The notes under the pieces were generated by a model. The model made no database searches, had not been told where the DNA came from, and saw only the letters and a program-made list of their open reading frames with translations. This document shows, one piece after another, positions 26,422-36,127 of a stretch of DNA of 58,656 bases. The first letter of the stretch is position 1. Every line of letters starts with the position of its first letter. Source of the DNA: SAR202 cluster bacterium (GTDB lineage Bacteria; Chloroflexota; Dehalococcoidia; Lucifugimonadales; UBA6952); contig VFGE01000033.1 in assembly GCA_009392515.1 (NCBI GenBank), positions 1-58,656 on the forward strand, written 5' to 3'. Both the position numbers and the translations under genes were made by a program.

Positions 26422-27318
26422 ATGAAAGTTGCTTTTTATCCAGGTTGTGTTTCAAAGGGCGGATGCCCTGAATTGTATCCTGCCACTTTGAAAATTTGTG
26501 AAAAATTAGGAATTGAATTAGATGAACTTGAAGGCGCATCATGTACTGGTTCTGGCGTACTTCAAGAGAAAGATAGATTGCTTGGTGATGTTTTAAACGC
26601 ACGTACATTTGCAATGGCAGAACAAAAAAATCTTCCTATAATGACCATTTGTTCAACATGCCAAGGTGTAATGGCTCAAGCAAATAAACGTTTAACAGAT
26701 CCTGATAATCCACAGTATTTAGAAGAGGTTAATACATTTCTAAAAGAAGAAGGACTTGAATATAAAGGTACAACTGTAATTAAACATATTTTATGGATAT
26801 TAGTAGAAGATTTCGGTGTGGAACATGTAAAATCTCTATTTGTTAGAAAATTGAGTGACTTAAAAATCGCACCTTTCTATGGATGTTATATTGTAAGACC
26901 CTCTTGGGCTTTAGATTTTGAAGATAATCCTGATCGACAGCAATCACTAGAAATATTAATCGAAGCTGTAGGAGCTGAAGTTGTAGACTTTGAAGGTAAG
27001 ACTCGTTGTTGTGGATTTCCTATTTTAACGATAAATGAAAAGAATTCTGTATCGATGGTTGCCAAACATACATCAACTGTTCAAGAATTAGGTGCAGACG
27101 CTATGGTAACCCCTTGTCCTCTTTGTCATCTAAATTTAGACGGATATCAACCTAAAGCAAGAAAACAATCAGGAGTTTCAATACATATGCCGATATTGCA
27201 TCTCCCACAAATGATAGGAATTGCTTTAGGGTTTAGCCCTAAAGAGATGGGATTAGAACGACATATAGTTTCGACAGAAGCTATCAATAAGGTTCTTAAA
27301 GAAACTAACGCTGTTTAG
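26422..27318 (+). CDS. CCG-domain subunit of type E succinate dehydrogenase (SdhE/HdrB-like)
   Basis: This 298-residue protein contains two cysteine-rich CCG domains, as in heterodisulfide reductase HdrB and SdhE/MfrE subunits. The first is around YPGCVSKGGCPE, CTGSG and CSTCQG. The second is around YGCYIVRPS, RCCGFP and CPLCHLN. In type E complexes this subunit replaces the membrane cytochrome b and passes electrons to quinone. I start it at the ATG at 26422, which gives the family start MKVAFYPGC; an in-frame GTG at 26413 lies inside the sdhB stop region. No separate membrane-anchor gene follows, since the next gene converges and overlaps by 4 bases. Confidence 0.9.
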   Translation: MKVAFYPGCVSKGGCPELYPATLKICEKLGIELDELEGASCTGSGVLQEKDRLLGDVLNARTFAMAEQKNLPIMTICSTCQGVMAQANKRLTDPDNPQYLEEVNTFLKEEGLEYKGTTVIKHILWILVEDFGVEHVKSLFVRKLSDLKIAPFYGCYIVRPSWALDFEDNPDRQQSLEILIEAVGAEVVDFEGKTRCCGFPILTINEKNSVSMVAKHTSTVQELGADAMVTPCPLCHLNLDGYQPKARKQSGVSIHMPILHLPQMIGIALGFSPKEMGLERHIVSTEAINKVLKETNAV

Positions 27319-28613
27319 TCACGTAGCTTTGATGCAGAATATGAGAAAGCTTTAATTGTTTTTTCTATATCCTCATCTGTTAAAGCCAATGACATATACA
27401 ACTTGTTCCCTGGTTTCAGTATCCCTTGATTCAACATTAAATTATTGAATTTACTTAATAGGGCACTATTCCCTGTGGCGAGATCACGGTAGTTATTTAT
27501 TTCTTTATTGGTAAATACAATATCAAATACCGTATTGTCCCCAGTAATCTGTGCTTCTATTTCATATTGTTGCATGGAGTCTGCTAAAGCTTTTTTGAGC
27601 TTAGTACCAATTTCATGCAGTCTATTATAAGCAGAAGGATCTTTTAATTGTTTTAATGTAGCTAAACCAGCAACAGCTGCAATAGGGTTTCCATTTAGGG
27701 TACCAGTTTGCGGAATATAGTTGTTTTGATGTAACGCACCATCATAGTGTTCCATAATTTCTTTTTTCCCAGCCACTGCTGCAAGTGGAAAACCACCTCC
27801 GACAATTTTGCCAAATGATGCCAAGTCAGGAACTACGCCAAAGAATTCTTGAGCACCTCCGTATGATAGTCTGAACCCAGTAACAACTTCATCAAAAATT
27901 AAAGGTATATTATATTTGATCGTTAATTCTCTCAACTGTTTTAGAAACCCTTCAGTTGGGGAAATAATTCTTTGTACTGGTTCAACAATAACTGCAGCTA
28001 TATTATCTTTTTCTTTTTTGATAATAGATTCAGTGGTTTCAATATCATTGTATGGGGCAATTAAAACTGTTTCAGCTATTACTTTTGGTATTCCAGCTGA
28101 GTCAGGTTCAGGTTCTGGGAATTCTTTATCTAAAGTTGGAACTTGGCTCATGAGAGCATAATCATGGGAACCATGGTAGCCACCCTCAAATTTTAATATC
28201 TTATCTTTGCCAGTATATGCTCTTGCAACACGTAAACATTGGAATGTAGCATCAGTACCACTAGTGGTGAATCTTATCATTTCAGCGCAAGGTACTGCTG
28301 AACATACTTCCTCAGCTAACTCAATGATAGATTCGTTGTTTAGGAAGAATGTAGAACCTTTTTCCATTTGCGTTTGTACAGCTTTAACAACAGATTCATT
28401 TGCATGTCCAAGTATCATTGGGCCAGAACCAATAAGGTAATCTATATACTCGTTTCCACTTAAATCATATATCTTCGAACCTTTGCCATGACTTACAATA
28501 AAGCCCTGCTCAAACTTACTCGACATGTTGCCGAGATTACCAGCAGGCATGTATTTATTAGCTAATTCTTCTGATATTTGTTCCTGTTTACTTTGTGGTT
28601 TTCTGTTATACAT
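27315..28613 (-). CDS. Class III aminotransferase, glutamate-1-semialdehyde-aminomutase-like
   Basis: This 432-residue PLP enzyme is related to HemL. The PLP pocket includes RFTSGTDATFQCLRVARAYTG near 100-121, the Asp in PLIFDEVVTGFR near 235-246, and the PLP-binding Lys in SFGKIVGGGFPLAAVAG near 267-283. The N-terminal GSGPMILGHANESVV segment is HemL-like. No other tetrapyrrole gene is near, so a HemL role is uncertain; related enzymes act on other omega-amino acids. It converges on the sdh operon with a 4-base overlap and is read together with mdh upstream (12-base gap from the mdh stop). Confidence 0.86.
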   Translation of the reverse strand: MYNRKPQSKQEQISEELANKYMPAGNLGNMSSKFEQGFIVSHGKGSKIYDLSGNEYIDYLIGSGPMILGHANESVVKAVQTQMEKGSTFFLNNESIIELAEEVCSAVPCAEMIRFTTSGTDATFQCLRVARAYTGKDKILKFEGGYHGSHDYALMSQVPTLDKEFPEPEPDSAGIPKVIAETVLIAPYNDIETTESIIKKEKDNIAAVIVEPVQRIISPTEGFLKQLRELTIKYNIPLIFDEVVTGFRLSYGGAQEFFGVVPDLASFGKIVGGGFPLAAVAGKKEIMEHYDGALHQNNYIPQTGTLNGNPIAAVAGLATLKQLKDPSAYNRLHEIGTKLKKALADSMQQYEIEAQITGDNTVFDIVFTNKEINNYRDLATGNSALLSKFNNLMLNQGILKPGNKLYMSLALTDEDIEKTIKAFSYSASKLRD

Positions 28614-28625
28614 ATTACTAAGTTA

Positions 28626-29555
28626 CTATTGCTTGCTCATTACGTCAATAAGTTCTTGGACTGCATTAGCTGATGCATTGAGGCTTGATTGTTCTTCATT
28701 GGACAGTTCAATTTGAATTATTTCTTCTATTCCTGATGCCCCAATCTTTACTGGAACACCAACATATAAGTCATTGATTCCATATTCTCCGGTCAAATAG
28801 GCAGCACAAGGTAATATTCTATGCTGGTCTAATATAATTGAATCAACCATTTCTGCAACGCCTGCAGAAGGTGCATAATAAGCAGAACCAGTTTTGAGAA
28901 GAGACACTATTTCAGCTCCTCCGTCTTGAGTTCGTTTGATTATTTCGTCTAATTTTTCTTTTGAAATTAGTTCACTAACCGGTACACCTCCAACAGTTGT
29001 GTAGCCAAGAACAGGAACCATAGTATCTCCGTGTCCACCTAGGACATATGCTTGAATATCTCGTATGGAAACATTCAATTCTTGAGCTAGAAAAGTTCTG
29101 AATCTTGCTGTATCAAGTACACCAGATTGGCCTATAACTTTTTCGCGTGGAAGACCACTCGATTGATATACCCTTTGGGCCATAGCATCTAGGGGATTAG
29201 TAACAACAATAATTATGGTATCGGGAGAATATTTTACTATTTCTGATGTGACTGAATCCATAATTTTCATATTTGTAAATAGTAAATCATCTCGGCTCAT
29301 TCCTGGTTTTCTTGCAACACCTGAAGTTATTACTACAATATCTGAATTACTAGTATCTTTATAATCGTTTGTGCCTATTACTTGTGCATCGCTTCCGACT
29401 ACGGGGCCTGATTCAAGCATATCTAGAGCTTTACCTTGAGGTAAACCTTCAACGATATCAATCAATACTACATCTGCATACTGTTTTTCAAAAATTCTCT
29501 GAGCAGTTGTTGCACCAACTTGGCCAGCGCCAACTATAGAAACTTTCTTTCTCAT
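28626..29555 (-). CDS. mdh: Malate dehydrogenase
   Basis: This LDH-like malate dehydrogenase of 309 residues oxidises malate to oxaloacetate with NAD. The NAD fold starts [16 protein letters not shown]. The substrate-specificity loop [10 protein letters not shown] (about residues 81-90) contains the Arg expected for malate rather than lactate. [17 protein letters not shown] and the catalytic His in [11 protein letters not shown] are present. The start is the ATG at 29553-29555 behind GAGGAAA; the frame also opens at a GTG four codons upstream. It lies next to the sdh genes and probably shares a transcript with the downstream aminotransferase. Confidence 0.95.
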   Translation of the reverse strand: MRKKVSIVGAGQVGATTAQRIFEKQYADVVLIDIVEGLPQGKALDMLESGPVVGSDAQVIGTNDYKDTSNSDIVVITSGVARKPGMSRDDLLFTNMKIMDSVTSEIVKYSPDTIIIVVTNPLDAMAQRVYQSSGLPREKVIGQSGVLDTARFRTFLAQELNVSIRDIQAYVLGGHGDTMVPVLGYTTVGGVPVSELISKEKLDEIIKRTQDGGAEIVSLLKTGSAYYAPSAGVAEMVDSIILDQHRILPCAAYLTGEYGINDLYVGVPVKIGASGIEEIIQIELSNEEQSSLNASANAVQELIDVMSKQ

Positions 29556-29675
29556 CCATTTCCTCACTTGTGTTTATTTATTTATTTAATTAGACAAAAA
29601 AGGCATAAAGGTAGTCTAATTATAAGATATCTGCTCTATTGTGTTGGAGTAATTATATCCTTAACATAGGTTGTA

Positions 29676-31238
29676 TCACAGAGGAATATTACCATGCTTT
29701 TTAGGTGGAGTCGAGTCACGTTTATTTTGTAACATTTCAAGTGCTTTTATGATTTTTGGACGAGTTTCGATGGGATCAATGATATCATCAATATAACCTC
29801 GCCCAGCTGCCAAATATGGGTTAGCCCATTTATTCCTATATTCTTGTACAAGTTGAGAACGTAGTTCGTCAGGATTTTCACTTTTAGAAAGAGCAGCTCT
29901 TTGTAAAATATTAACAGCACCTTCTGGCCCCATAACTGCTATTTCAGCAGATGGCCATGCATAGTTAATATCTGCTCTTAAATGTTTACTACCCATAACT
30001 AAATATGCGCCACCATAAGCTTTTCTTGTAAGAATTGTTATTTTGGGGACAGTGGCTTCAGCATAAGCATATATCAATTTGGCTCCATGCCTGATAATTC
30101 CTCTATGCTCTTGATCTAAACCTGGTAAAAATCCTGAAACATCAACTAGAGTTATGACAGGTATGTTGAAACAATCGCAGAATCTAACAAATCTTGCAGC
30201 TTTTTCGGAAGCATCAATATCTAAAACACCAGCTTTAATCATTGGCTGTTGGGCAACAATACCTACAGATTTTCCGTTCATTCTAGCCAATCCGATAATA
30301 ATATTTTCTGCAAACTTTTCCTGTATTTCCATAAAGTCACCATTATCAATAATTCTGGCAATTATTTGTTTCATATTGTATGGTTTGACATGATCATCAG
30401 GAACAATATTTTGTAGCTCTGGGTCCATTCTATTAATATCATCAATTGCACCATTATTAGGTACGTCATCCATATTGTTTTGAGGAAGAAAGCTTAATAA
30501 TCTTCGAACTTGTTCTAAACATTCTTGTTCTGAGGAATAAGCAAAGTGAGCAACACCACTAGTAGTTGCGTGGGTAGATGCTCCCCCAAGCTGTTCATGA
30601 GTGACAACCTCACCAGTTGCAGCTTCAACAACTGAAGGTCCAGTTATATACATTTGGCCAATTTCTTCAACCATAAAAATGAAGTCCGTTATTGCTGGAG
30701 AATATACTGCTCCTCCAGCACAAGGACCTAGTACAACGGAAATTTGTGGTACAACACCTGAGGCCAGGGTATTTCTTAGAAATATATCTCCATAACCTGC
30801 AAGGCTTACTACTCCTTCTTGTATCCTTGCACCTCCAGAATCAGTTAAACCGATAACTGGAGCACCATTTTTAATTGATAGATCCATTACTTTGCAAATC
30901 TTTTCTGCAGAAGCTTCTGATAGAGACCCTCCAAATACGGTAAAGTCTTGTGCATAAACATAGGTTAATCTCCCGCCAACTTTGCCAAATCCAGTGACTA
31001 CGGAGTCTCCATCATATTTTCTACCTTCTGGGCCCGTGTCGCCGGACCAATGTGTTACAAATGGGTCTAGTTCTTCGAAAGTGTCAGGATCGAGAAAAAA
31101 ATCTATTCGCTCACGTGCAGTTAGTTTACCTTTTTCGTGCTGACTTGCAATTTTATTTCTTCCACCACCGCGTTTCCCTCTTGCTCTTCTCTTATGCAAG
31201 TCTTCTAAACGCTGTTCGTTTTGTTTTTCTATAGCCAT
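29676..31238 (-). CDS. Acyl-CoA carboxylase carboxyltransferase subunit (propionyl-CoA type)
   Basis: This 520-residue carboxyltransferase moves CO2 from biotin to acetyl- or propionyl-CoA. Both crotonase-like halves are present. The N-half carries LTDSGGARIQEGV near 129-141 and GPCAGGAVYSPAITDF near 169-184. The C-half carries DVSGFLPGLDQEHRGIIRHGAKLIYAYAEATVPKIT, split over about 360-396, and RKAYGGAYLVMGSKH. It matches PccB in length and motif order; methylmalonyl-CoA decarboxylase alpha is the alternative. No biotin carboxylase or biotin-carrier gene is in this window. It is probably monocistronic, with about 120-130 gene-free bases on each side. Confidence 0.9.
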   Translation of the reverse strand: MAIEKQNEQRLEDLHKRRARGKRGGGRNKIASQHEKGKLTARERIDFFLDPDTFEELDPFVTHWSGDTGPEGRKYDGDSVVTGFGKVGGRLTYVYAQDFTVFGGSLSEASAEKICKVMDLSIKNGAPVIGLTDSGGARIQEGVVSLAGYGDIFLRNTLASGVVPQISVVLGPCAGGAVYSPAITDFIFMVEEIGQMYITGPSVVEAATGEVVTHEQLGGASTHATTSGVAHFAYSSEQECLEQVRRLLSFLPQNNMDDVPNNGAIDDINRMDPELQNIVPDDHVKPYNMKQIIARIIDNGDFMEIQEKFAENIIIGLARMNGKSVGIVAQQPMIKAGVLDIDASEKAARFVRFCDCFNIPVITLVDVSGFLPGLDQEHRGIIRHGAKLIYAYAEATVPKITILTRKAYGGAYLVMGSKHLRADINYAWPSAEIAVMGPEGAVNILQRAALSKSENPDELRSQLVQEYRNKWANPYLAAGRGYIDDIIDPIETRPKIIKALEMLQNKRDSTPPKKHGNIPL

Positions 31239-31368
31239 AGCAACCTCAAGAAAAGTTATTTCTATTCAAACGGTGAGATGCTAACAAATAAACAACAAAC
31301 TAGCAAGTCAATAAAACTTTATTTTGCTGATATTATTTAACAATAACTACCCATGTACTTATCAAGAG

Positions 31369-32139
31369 CTATATTATTTGCATTAAACCTTCAAATAGGA
31401 GTCTTAATGCCAAAATTGTAAGGACAATGTTAAAGGCTTTTGAAAATACTTTTTCTGGCATCCAGAAAAGAATAATCTTACCTGACCATGTTCCAATTAT
31501 CCCAAAAATAATCATACCAATTATTAAAGGGATATAATTGGAAAAGGAAAATCCCAATAATCCAAAAGTTATAATTTTCACACCATGCTTCCACGTCATA
31601 AATGCTGCATGTGTCGCTACTGTTGATTTTCTTTCTTTTGTAATTGCACGGATAAATGGGGCAATTATTGGACCTGTTCCACCTACAAACATTGTTACAA
31701 ATGATGAAAATGCACCAAGCCCAATGAATTTTATATTACTTGCTTTAACATTTTTTGCAATTGGTCCATAAAGGGAATATAGAATAAATACCCCAATAAA
31801 TGATTGAAGTAAATATTTGGGTAAATCAACAATTATTTGGCCTCCAATAGCCACGCCTATAATAGTTCCTATGATAAATGGAGCCATATAAGCAACTGTT
31901 ATGTGTCGCCACAACATTAATGCTCTAGATATATTTGAACTCATTTGTATTACAGCATGGATAGGTATGATTACTAATGGATTCATAAATGAAACCATTA
32001 TAATAATTAACATTGCTCCACCACCCAGCCCAAAAGAGGCAGTAATTGTTGAAGTGAAAAAACTTGCTAAACAAAGAAGGAAAAATTCTAATGTAGAAAG
32101 TTCTGGTACATTAGCAATAATATCCGTAATAAATGTCAT
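31369..32139 (-). CDS. TauE/SafE family anion exporter
   Basis: This 256-residue membrane protein has about seven or eight hydrophobic segments. The first repeat half has LASFFTSTITASFGLGGGAMLI near residues 23-44, and the second has SFVTMFVGGTGPIIAPFIRA near 139-158, the paired Gly-rich motifs of TauE/SafE. These proteins export sulfite, sulfoacetate or other small anions. The gene follows the molybdenum hydroxylase gene by 14 bases and is probably cotranscribed, so an acid product or substrate of that enzyme is a possible cargo. Confidence 0.87.
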   Translation of the reverse strand: MTFITDIIANVPELSTLEFFLLCLASFFTSTITASFGLGGGAMLIIIMVSFMNPLVIIPIHAVIQMSSNISRALMLWRHITVAYMAPFIIGTIIGVAIGGQIIVDLPKYLLQSFIGVFILYSLYGPIAKNVKASNIKFIGLGAFSSFVTMFVGGTGPIIAPFIRAITKERKSTVATHAAFMTWKHGVKIITFGLLGFSFSNYIPLIIGMIIFGIIGTWSGKIILFWMPEKVFSKAFNIVLTILALRLLFEGLMQII

Positions 32140-32153
32140 ATTTTAAGTGTGAT

Positions 32154-34433
32154 TTATATTTTATTTAACGTTTTTAATATTGAAGAAGGAGTTAGAGGGA
32201 GGTTAGTCATTCTGACATTAGTAGCATTAGATATAGCATTGGCTATAGCTGCTAATGGAGGAATAATGGGTGCTTCGCCAACTCCTCTTACACCAAAAGG
32301 GTGACGTGGATTTGGAACCTCAACAATAACACTGTCAATCATAGGTAAATCAAGAGTTGTGGGCATTCTGTAGTCTAACAAAGTCGAATTGGCAATTGTT
32401 CCATCAGGTGTATAAAAGAACTCTTCATTTAAAGCCCATCCGATACCCTGTACTGTAGCACCTTGAACTTGCCCATCTACATAAGCGGGTTGCATTGCGG
32501 TTCCAGCATCAATAAATGCAGTACATCTGATTATATCTACTTTCCCAGTTTCTGGATCAACTTCAACATCAATAATGTTTCCAGCAACGATTGGCCCTAG
32601 ACCGCCTTGGGTATCTGAAGCAGAGCAAGTTATTGGCCCTCCAGTGGCCATTAATTTTCCTGATAATTCTTTGAAGGTATATGAGTCATTGCCAAAAGAA
32701 AATACACCGTTTTCAAACTTAATATCTTCTGGTTTAGCCTCCCATAAAATTGCAGCTCTTTGACTCATCTGTTTTATAATTTCATACGATGCACTTATTA
32801 CTGCTAATCCTGTATCAAAAGTAATCCTGCTTCCCCCTGTTCCTCCAGTCCAACCTACAGAGTCGGTATCAACTACAGAGGGATTAATATCTTCTGCATT
32901 TATCCCTAATATTTCAGCAGCTTGCATTGCTAAGCTTAGTCGAGTGCCAGATAAATCAATTGACCCAGTGATTAGATTTACAGTCCCATTTGAGTTGACA
33001 TTTAGAGTGGCTGAAGATCCAGTTCCTCCTGCCTGTGAACGAAATCCTACGGCTATACCTCGCCCTCGATTAGGGCCTTCTAGTGGAGTATTATAATGAG
33101 GGTGGTTTTTCATAGCCTTTTCTATTTCTTCGGTTCCTACTTCAGGCAATATAGGACCACTTGGCATTCTGTCGCCTTTGCGGGCAACGTTTAGTAATCT
33201 TAGTTCAAGAGGGTCCATATCTAGTTTTTCAGCGATTTCATCAATTATGCATTCAACGGCAAAAGCGGCAGTTGGTTGTCCCGGAGCTCTATATGCTTGG
33301 ACTTTTTGTTTGTTACAAACTACATCGTACCCATCTACTAAAAAATTCTCTATTTTATATGGTCCAAAACTTGTCATAGCGCCACCTCCAACTGGAGAAC
33401 CAGGGAAAGCACCAGCTTCATATGCCATATAATGGTATCCTGCAGTTATTATACCATTCGAAGTTACTCCAATTTTACACTTACTATAGGTTGCAGATGT
33501 TGGCCCTGTACCTTCAAAAACTTCTTTTCTGCTCATAATAATTTTGACTGGGAGCCCTGATTTTTTTGACAATATAGCTACGACAGGTTCTAAATATCCT
33601 ACTCCCTTTCCACCAAATCCTCCTCCAATTTCGGTTGGAATGACTTTAACTGTGGATTCTGGAATATCAAGTATATTTGCAGTAATAGATCGGACATTAA
33701 AACTCCCTTGTGTGCATGTCCAAATAGTTAATCTACCCTCATTATTCCAATCAGCGGTTGCTGCAAAAGGTTCTATGTATCCCTGATGTACAGTTTCGGT
33801 ATTGAATTCTCTTTCTATAATGAGGTCAGCTTCTTCAAAACCTTTTTCTAAGTCTCCTCTTTGAAATTGAATATGCCCCGCAATATTACTATTTTTCCCA
33901 GTATCTTCACCTGCTGAAAACCTATCTTCTCTAAAAACAGTAGTAAGGCTATCATGAAGAAGAGGGGCATTTTCTGCCATTGCTTCTTTTAGACTAACAA
34001 CTGCAGGTAAAATTTCATATTTAACTTCAATAGCTTTAAGAGCTTCTTCTGCTATTGCTGGGTTATTAGCTGCTACAGCAGCTATTGCATGGCCAATGTA
34101 AAGCACCTTATTTTTTGCTAATGTGTTTTCTGCAATCATACGTGGATTTCTTTGAACTTGCGAAAAATCAATATCGGCATTTGTGAGTAGTGGAAAATCA
34201 TTTGCTGTGGTGACCGCTTTAACTCCAGGTATAGCTTCTGCCTTCTTTGTATCGATTGATAAAATTTTTGCATGCGCATGAGGACTTCGTAGTATTTTAC
34301 CGTACAACATTCCTGGAAGGTCGATATCAGCACCATATTTTGCTTTACCTGTTACTTTTTCATAACCATCATGTCTTATAGGTGTTGTTCCAATAACTCG
34401 ATAAGGTTTGTTTTTTTCAATTGAGGTACTCAT
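32154..34433 (-). CDS. Xanthine-dehydrogenase-family molybdopterin-binding subunit
   Basis: This 759-residue large subunit of a molybdenum hydroxylase has the aldehyde-oxidase/xanthine-dehydrogenase a/b hammerhead domain over about residues 20-130, with KVTGKAKYGADIDLPGML near the start. Then follow the Mo-binding motifs GGGFGGKG near 270, QAYRAPGQPTAAFAVE near 377-392 and the catalytic Glu in GVRGVGEAPIIPP near 719-731. The loop is AYRAPG, not the AYRCSFR of true CO dehydrogenase, so CO oxidation is unlikely. The 2Fe-2S and FAD subunits that normally accompany it are not in this window. The start has a GGAG site. The substrate is unknown. Confidence 0.9.
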   Translation of the reverse strand: MSTSIEKNKPYRVIGTTPIRHDGYEKVTGKAKYGADIDLPGMLYGKILRSPHAHAKILSIDTKKAEAIPGVKAVTTANDFPLLTNADIDFSQVQRNPRMIAENTLAKNKVLYIGHAIAAVAANNPAIAEEALKAIEVKYEILPAVVSLKEAMAENAPLLHDSLTTVFREDRFSAGEDTGKNSNIAGHIQFQRGDLEKGFEEADLIIEREFNTETVHQGYIEPFAATADWNNEGRLTIWTCTQGSFNVRSITANILDIPESTVKVIPTEIGGGFGGKGVGYLEPVVAILSKKSGLPVKIIMSRKEVFEGTGPTSATYSKCKIGVTSNGIITAGYHYMAYEAGAFPGSPVGGGAMTSFGPYKIENFLVDGYDVVCNKQKVQAYRAPGQPTAAFAVECIIDEIAEKLDMDPLELRLLNVARKGDRMPSGPILPEVGTEEIEKAMKNHPHYNTPLEGPNRGRGIAVGFRSQAGGTGSSATLNVNSNGTVNLITGSIDLSGTRLSLAMQAAEILGINAEDINPSVVDTDSVGWTGGTGGSRITFDTGLAVISASYEIIKQMSQRAAILWEAKPEDIKFENGVFSFGNDSYTFKELSGKLMATGGPITCSASDTQGGLGPIVAGNIIDVEVDPETGKVDIIRCTAFIDAGTAMQPAYVDGQVQGATVQGIGWALNEEFFYTPDGTIANSTLLDYRMPTTLDLPMIDSVIVEVPNPRHPFGVRGVGEAPIIPPLAAIANAISNATNVRMTNLPLTPSSILKTLNKI

Positions 34434-34479
34434 TACACTCCTTTGATATATGGTGAATAAGAATTATAAGCTGGCATTT

Positions 34480-36051
34480 TTATTTATTGAAATATAAATT
34501 CCAATATTCAAGACTATCTACAACAGCAATCCAGCTTGCCTCTATAATATTAGTTGATGCCCCCATTGTTTGCCAAGACTGATTGCCATCAGTTGAATCA
34601 ATTAATACTCGAACAAAAGCTTCTGTGCCTGATCCTTGGTCAATGACCCTGACTTTATAGTCAGTAAGCCGTACAGTATTTAAGTTAGGATAATCTTCTA
34701 TTAAAGCTTTTCTCAATGCAAGGTCAATAGCATTTACAGGGCCATTTCCTACCGATGCAGTATGTCTAATTTCAGATCCTATTCTCAATTTAACAGTGGC
34801 TTCTGTTAGAGTGTCTTCAATCAAGGAACTTTTACTTTCAACAATTACTCTATAGTCAATCAGTTCGAACATTGGCACAACATCATTTATTTTCCTATGT
34901 GCAAGCAATTCAAAAGATGCCTCAGCTCCTTCATATTGATGACCTTTACTTTCGCGAAATTTAATTTCTTTTGATAATTCAGCTACATTTTCAGATATTT
35001 TGTTTGAAGGAAATCCAAGTTCCTGTAATTTGAAGGCAATGTTACCTCTACCTGAAAGCTCAGAAACAGTCATCCCAGTTGTGTTTCCTACTAATTCTGG
35101 CTTGATATGTTGGTAACTGTCAGCGAGTTTCATTACCGCAGATGCATGTAGTCCACCTTTATGATTAAAAGCATTAGCTCCAACATACGGTTGAAAATTA
35201 TTAGGAGGAATATTTATAATTTCGCTTGCAAATTTATGTAATTCAGTAAGTTTGCTTAATTCTGATTGATTTAAAACTGCTCTATTTAACTTTAAAGAAA
35301 GATTTGCTGCAATGCTAAGAATATTAGCATTACCGCATCTTTCACCATATCCATTTAGTGTTCCTTGAACTTGGGTTACACCTGAATCTACTGCAATTAA
35401 GCTGTTAGCTACAGCTAGTTCACAATCATTGTGTGTATGGATACCTAGTTCTGTATCTAGATTATTTTTCACTTCTTGGATAATTTTTTGAATTTCAAAT
35501 GGCATTGATCCACCATTTGTATCGCAAAGTACGATACATTCAACTCCAGATTCAACTGCTTTCTTAAGGCACTGTAATGTGAAATCTTTATTTGATTTAA
35601 AACCATCAAAAAAATGTTCTGCGTCTAAAAATACTCTTTGACCTTTCGATTTCAGAAATGCAATAGATTCAGAAATCATATTTAAACCTTCCGTCAAATC
35701 TGTATTTAGGATATCTGTGACATGGAGGTCCCAAGTTTTCCCAACAATGGTTGCAACTTTTGTTTCCGAATCTACCAAAGAAAGTAGATTGGAGTCATTA
35801 TGTGCTTGTGATTGTACTTTTCTTGTTGATCCAAAAGATGTAACGATAGAATTGTTTAATTTGAGTTTTCTGACTTCTTTGAAATATTCTTCATCTTTTG
35901 GATTGGAGCCAGGCCATCCACCCTCTATATAGGAGATACCTGCTTCATCAAGTTTTTTTGTAATCTTTAACTTATCATCTAAAGAAAGAGAAATGCCTTC
36001 TTGTTGTGCGCCATCCCTTAAGGTAGTGTCATAAAGATAGACTTGTGTCAT
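34480..36051 (-). CDS. cimA: (R)-citramalate synthase
   Basis: This 523-residue enzyme condenses acetyl-CoA and pyruvate to (R)-citramalate, opening the threonine-independent route to isoleucine. The N-terminal TIM barrel starts YLYDTTLRDGAQQEGISLSL (residues 5-24). It carries the CimA-type GGWPGSNPKDEEYF near 40-53, the HTHNDCELAVAN metal site near 199-210 and GTLNGYGERCGNAN near 228-241. The C-terminal regulatory LeuA dimer domain (about 390-515) is present, so feedback inhibition by isoleucine is possible. No other branched-chain amino-acid gene is in the window. It stands 46 bases from the molybdenum hydroxylase gene on the same strand. Confidence 0.92.
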   Translation of the reverse strand: MTQVYLYDTTLRDGAQQEGISLSLDDKLKITKKLDEAGISYIEGGWPGSNPKDEEYFKEVRKLKLNNSIVTSFGSTRKVQSQAHNDSNLLSLVDSETKVATIVGKTWDLHVTDILNTDLTEGLNMISESIAFLKSKGQRVFLDAEHFFDGFKSNKDFTLQCLKKAVESGVECIVLCDTNGGSMPFEIQKIIQEVKNNLDTELGIHTHNDCELAVANSLIAVDSGVTQVQGTLNGYGERCGNANILSIAANLSLKLNRAVLNQSELSKLTELHKFASEIINIPPNNFQPYVGANAFNHKGGLHASAVMKLADSYQHIKPELVGNTTGMTVSELSGRGNIAFKLQELGFPSNKISENVAELSKEIKFRESKGHQYEGAEASFELLAHRKINDVVPMFELIDYRVIVESKSSLIEDTLTEATVKLRIGSEIRHTASVGNGPVNAIDLALRKALIEDYPNLNTVRLTDYKVRVIDQGSGTEAFVRVLIDSTDGNQSWQTMGASTNIIEASWIAVVDSLEYWNLYFNK

Positions 36052-36127
36052 TTGCTGCCTTTCTCATAGGATAACTCTATAAAAAACGAACGTTAGCATA
36101 GTAGGGGGACACGGTCAATAGTTAGAA

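Noticed and set aside
32154-34433. Carbon monoxide dehydrogenase large subunit
   Set aside because: The active-site loop reads AYRAPG rather than AYRCSFR, and coxM/coxS are not adjacent.
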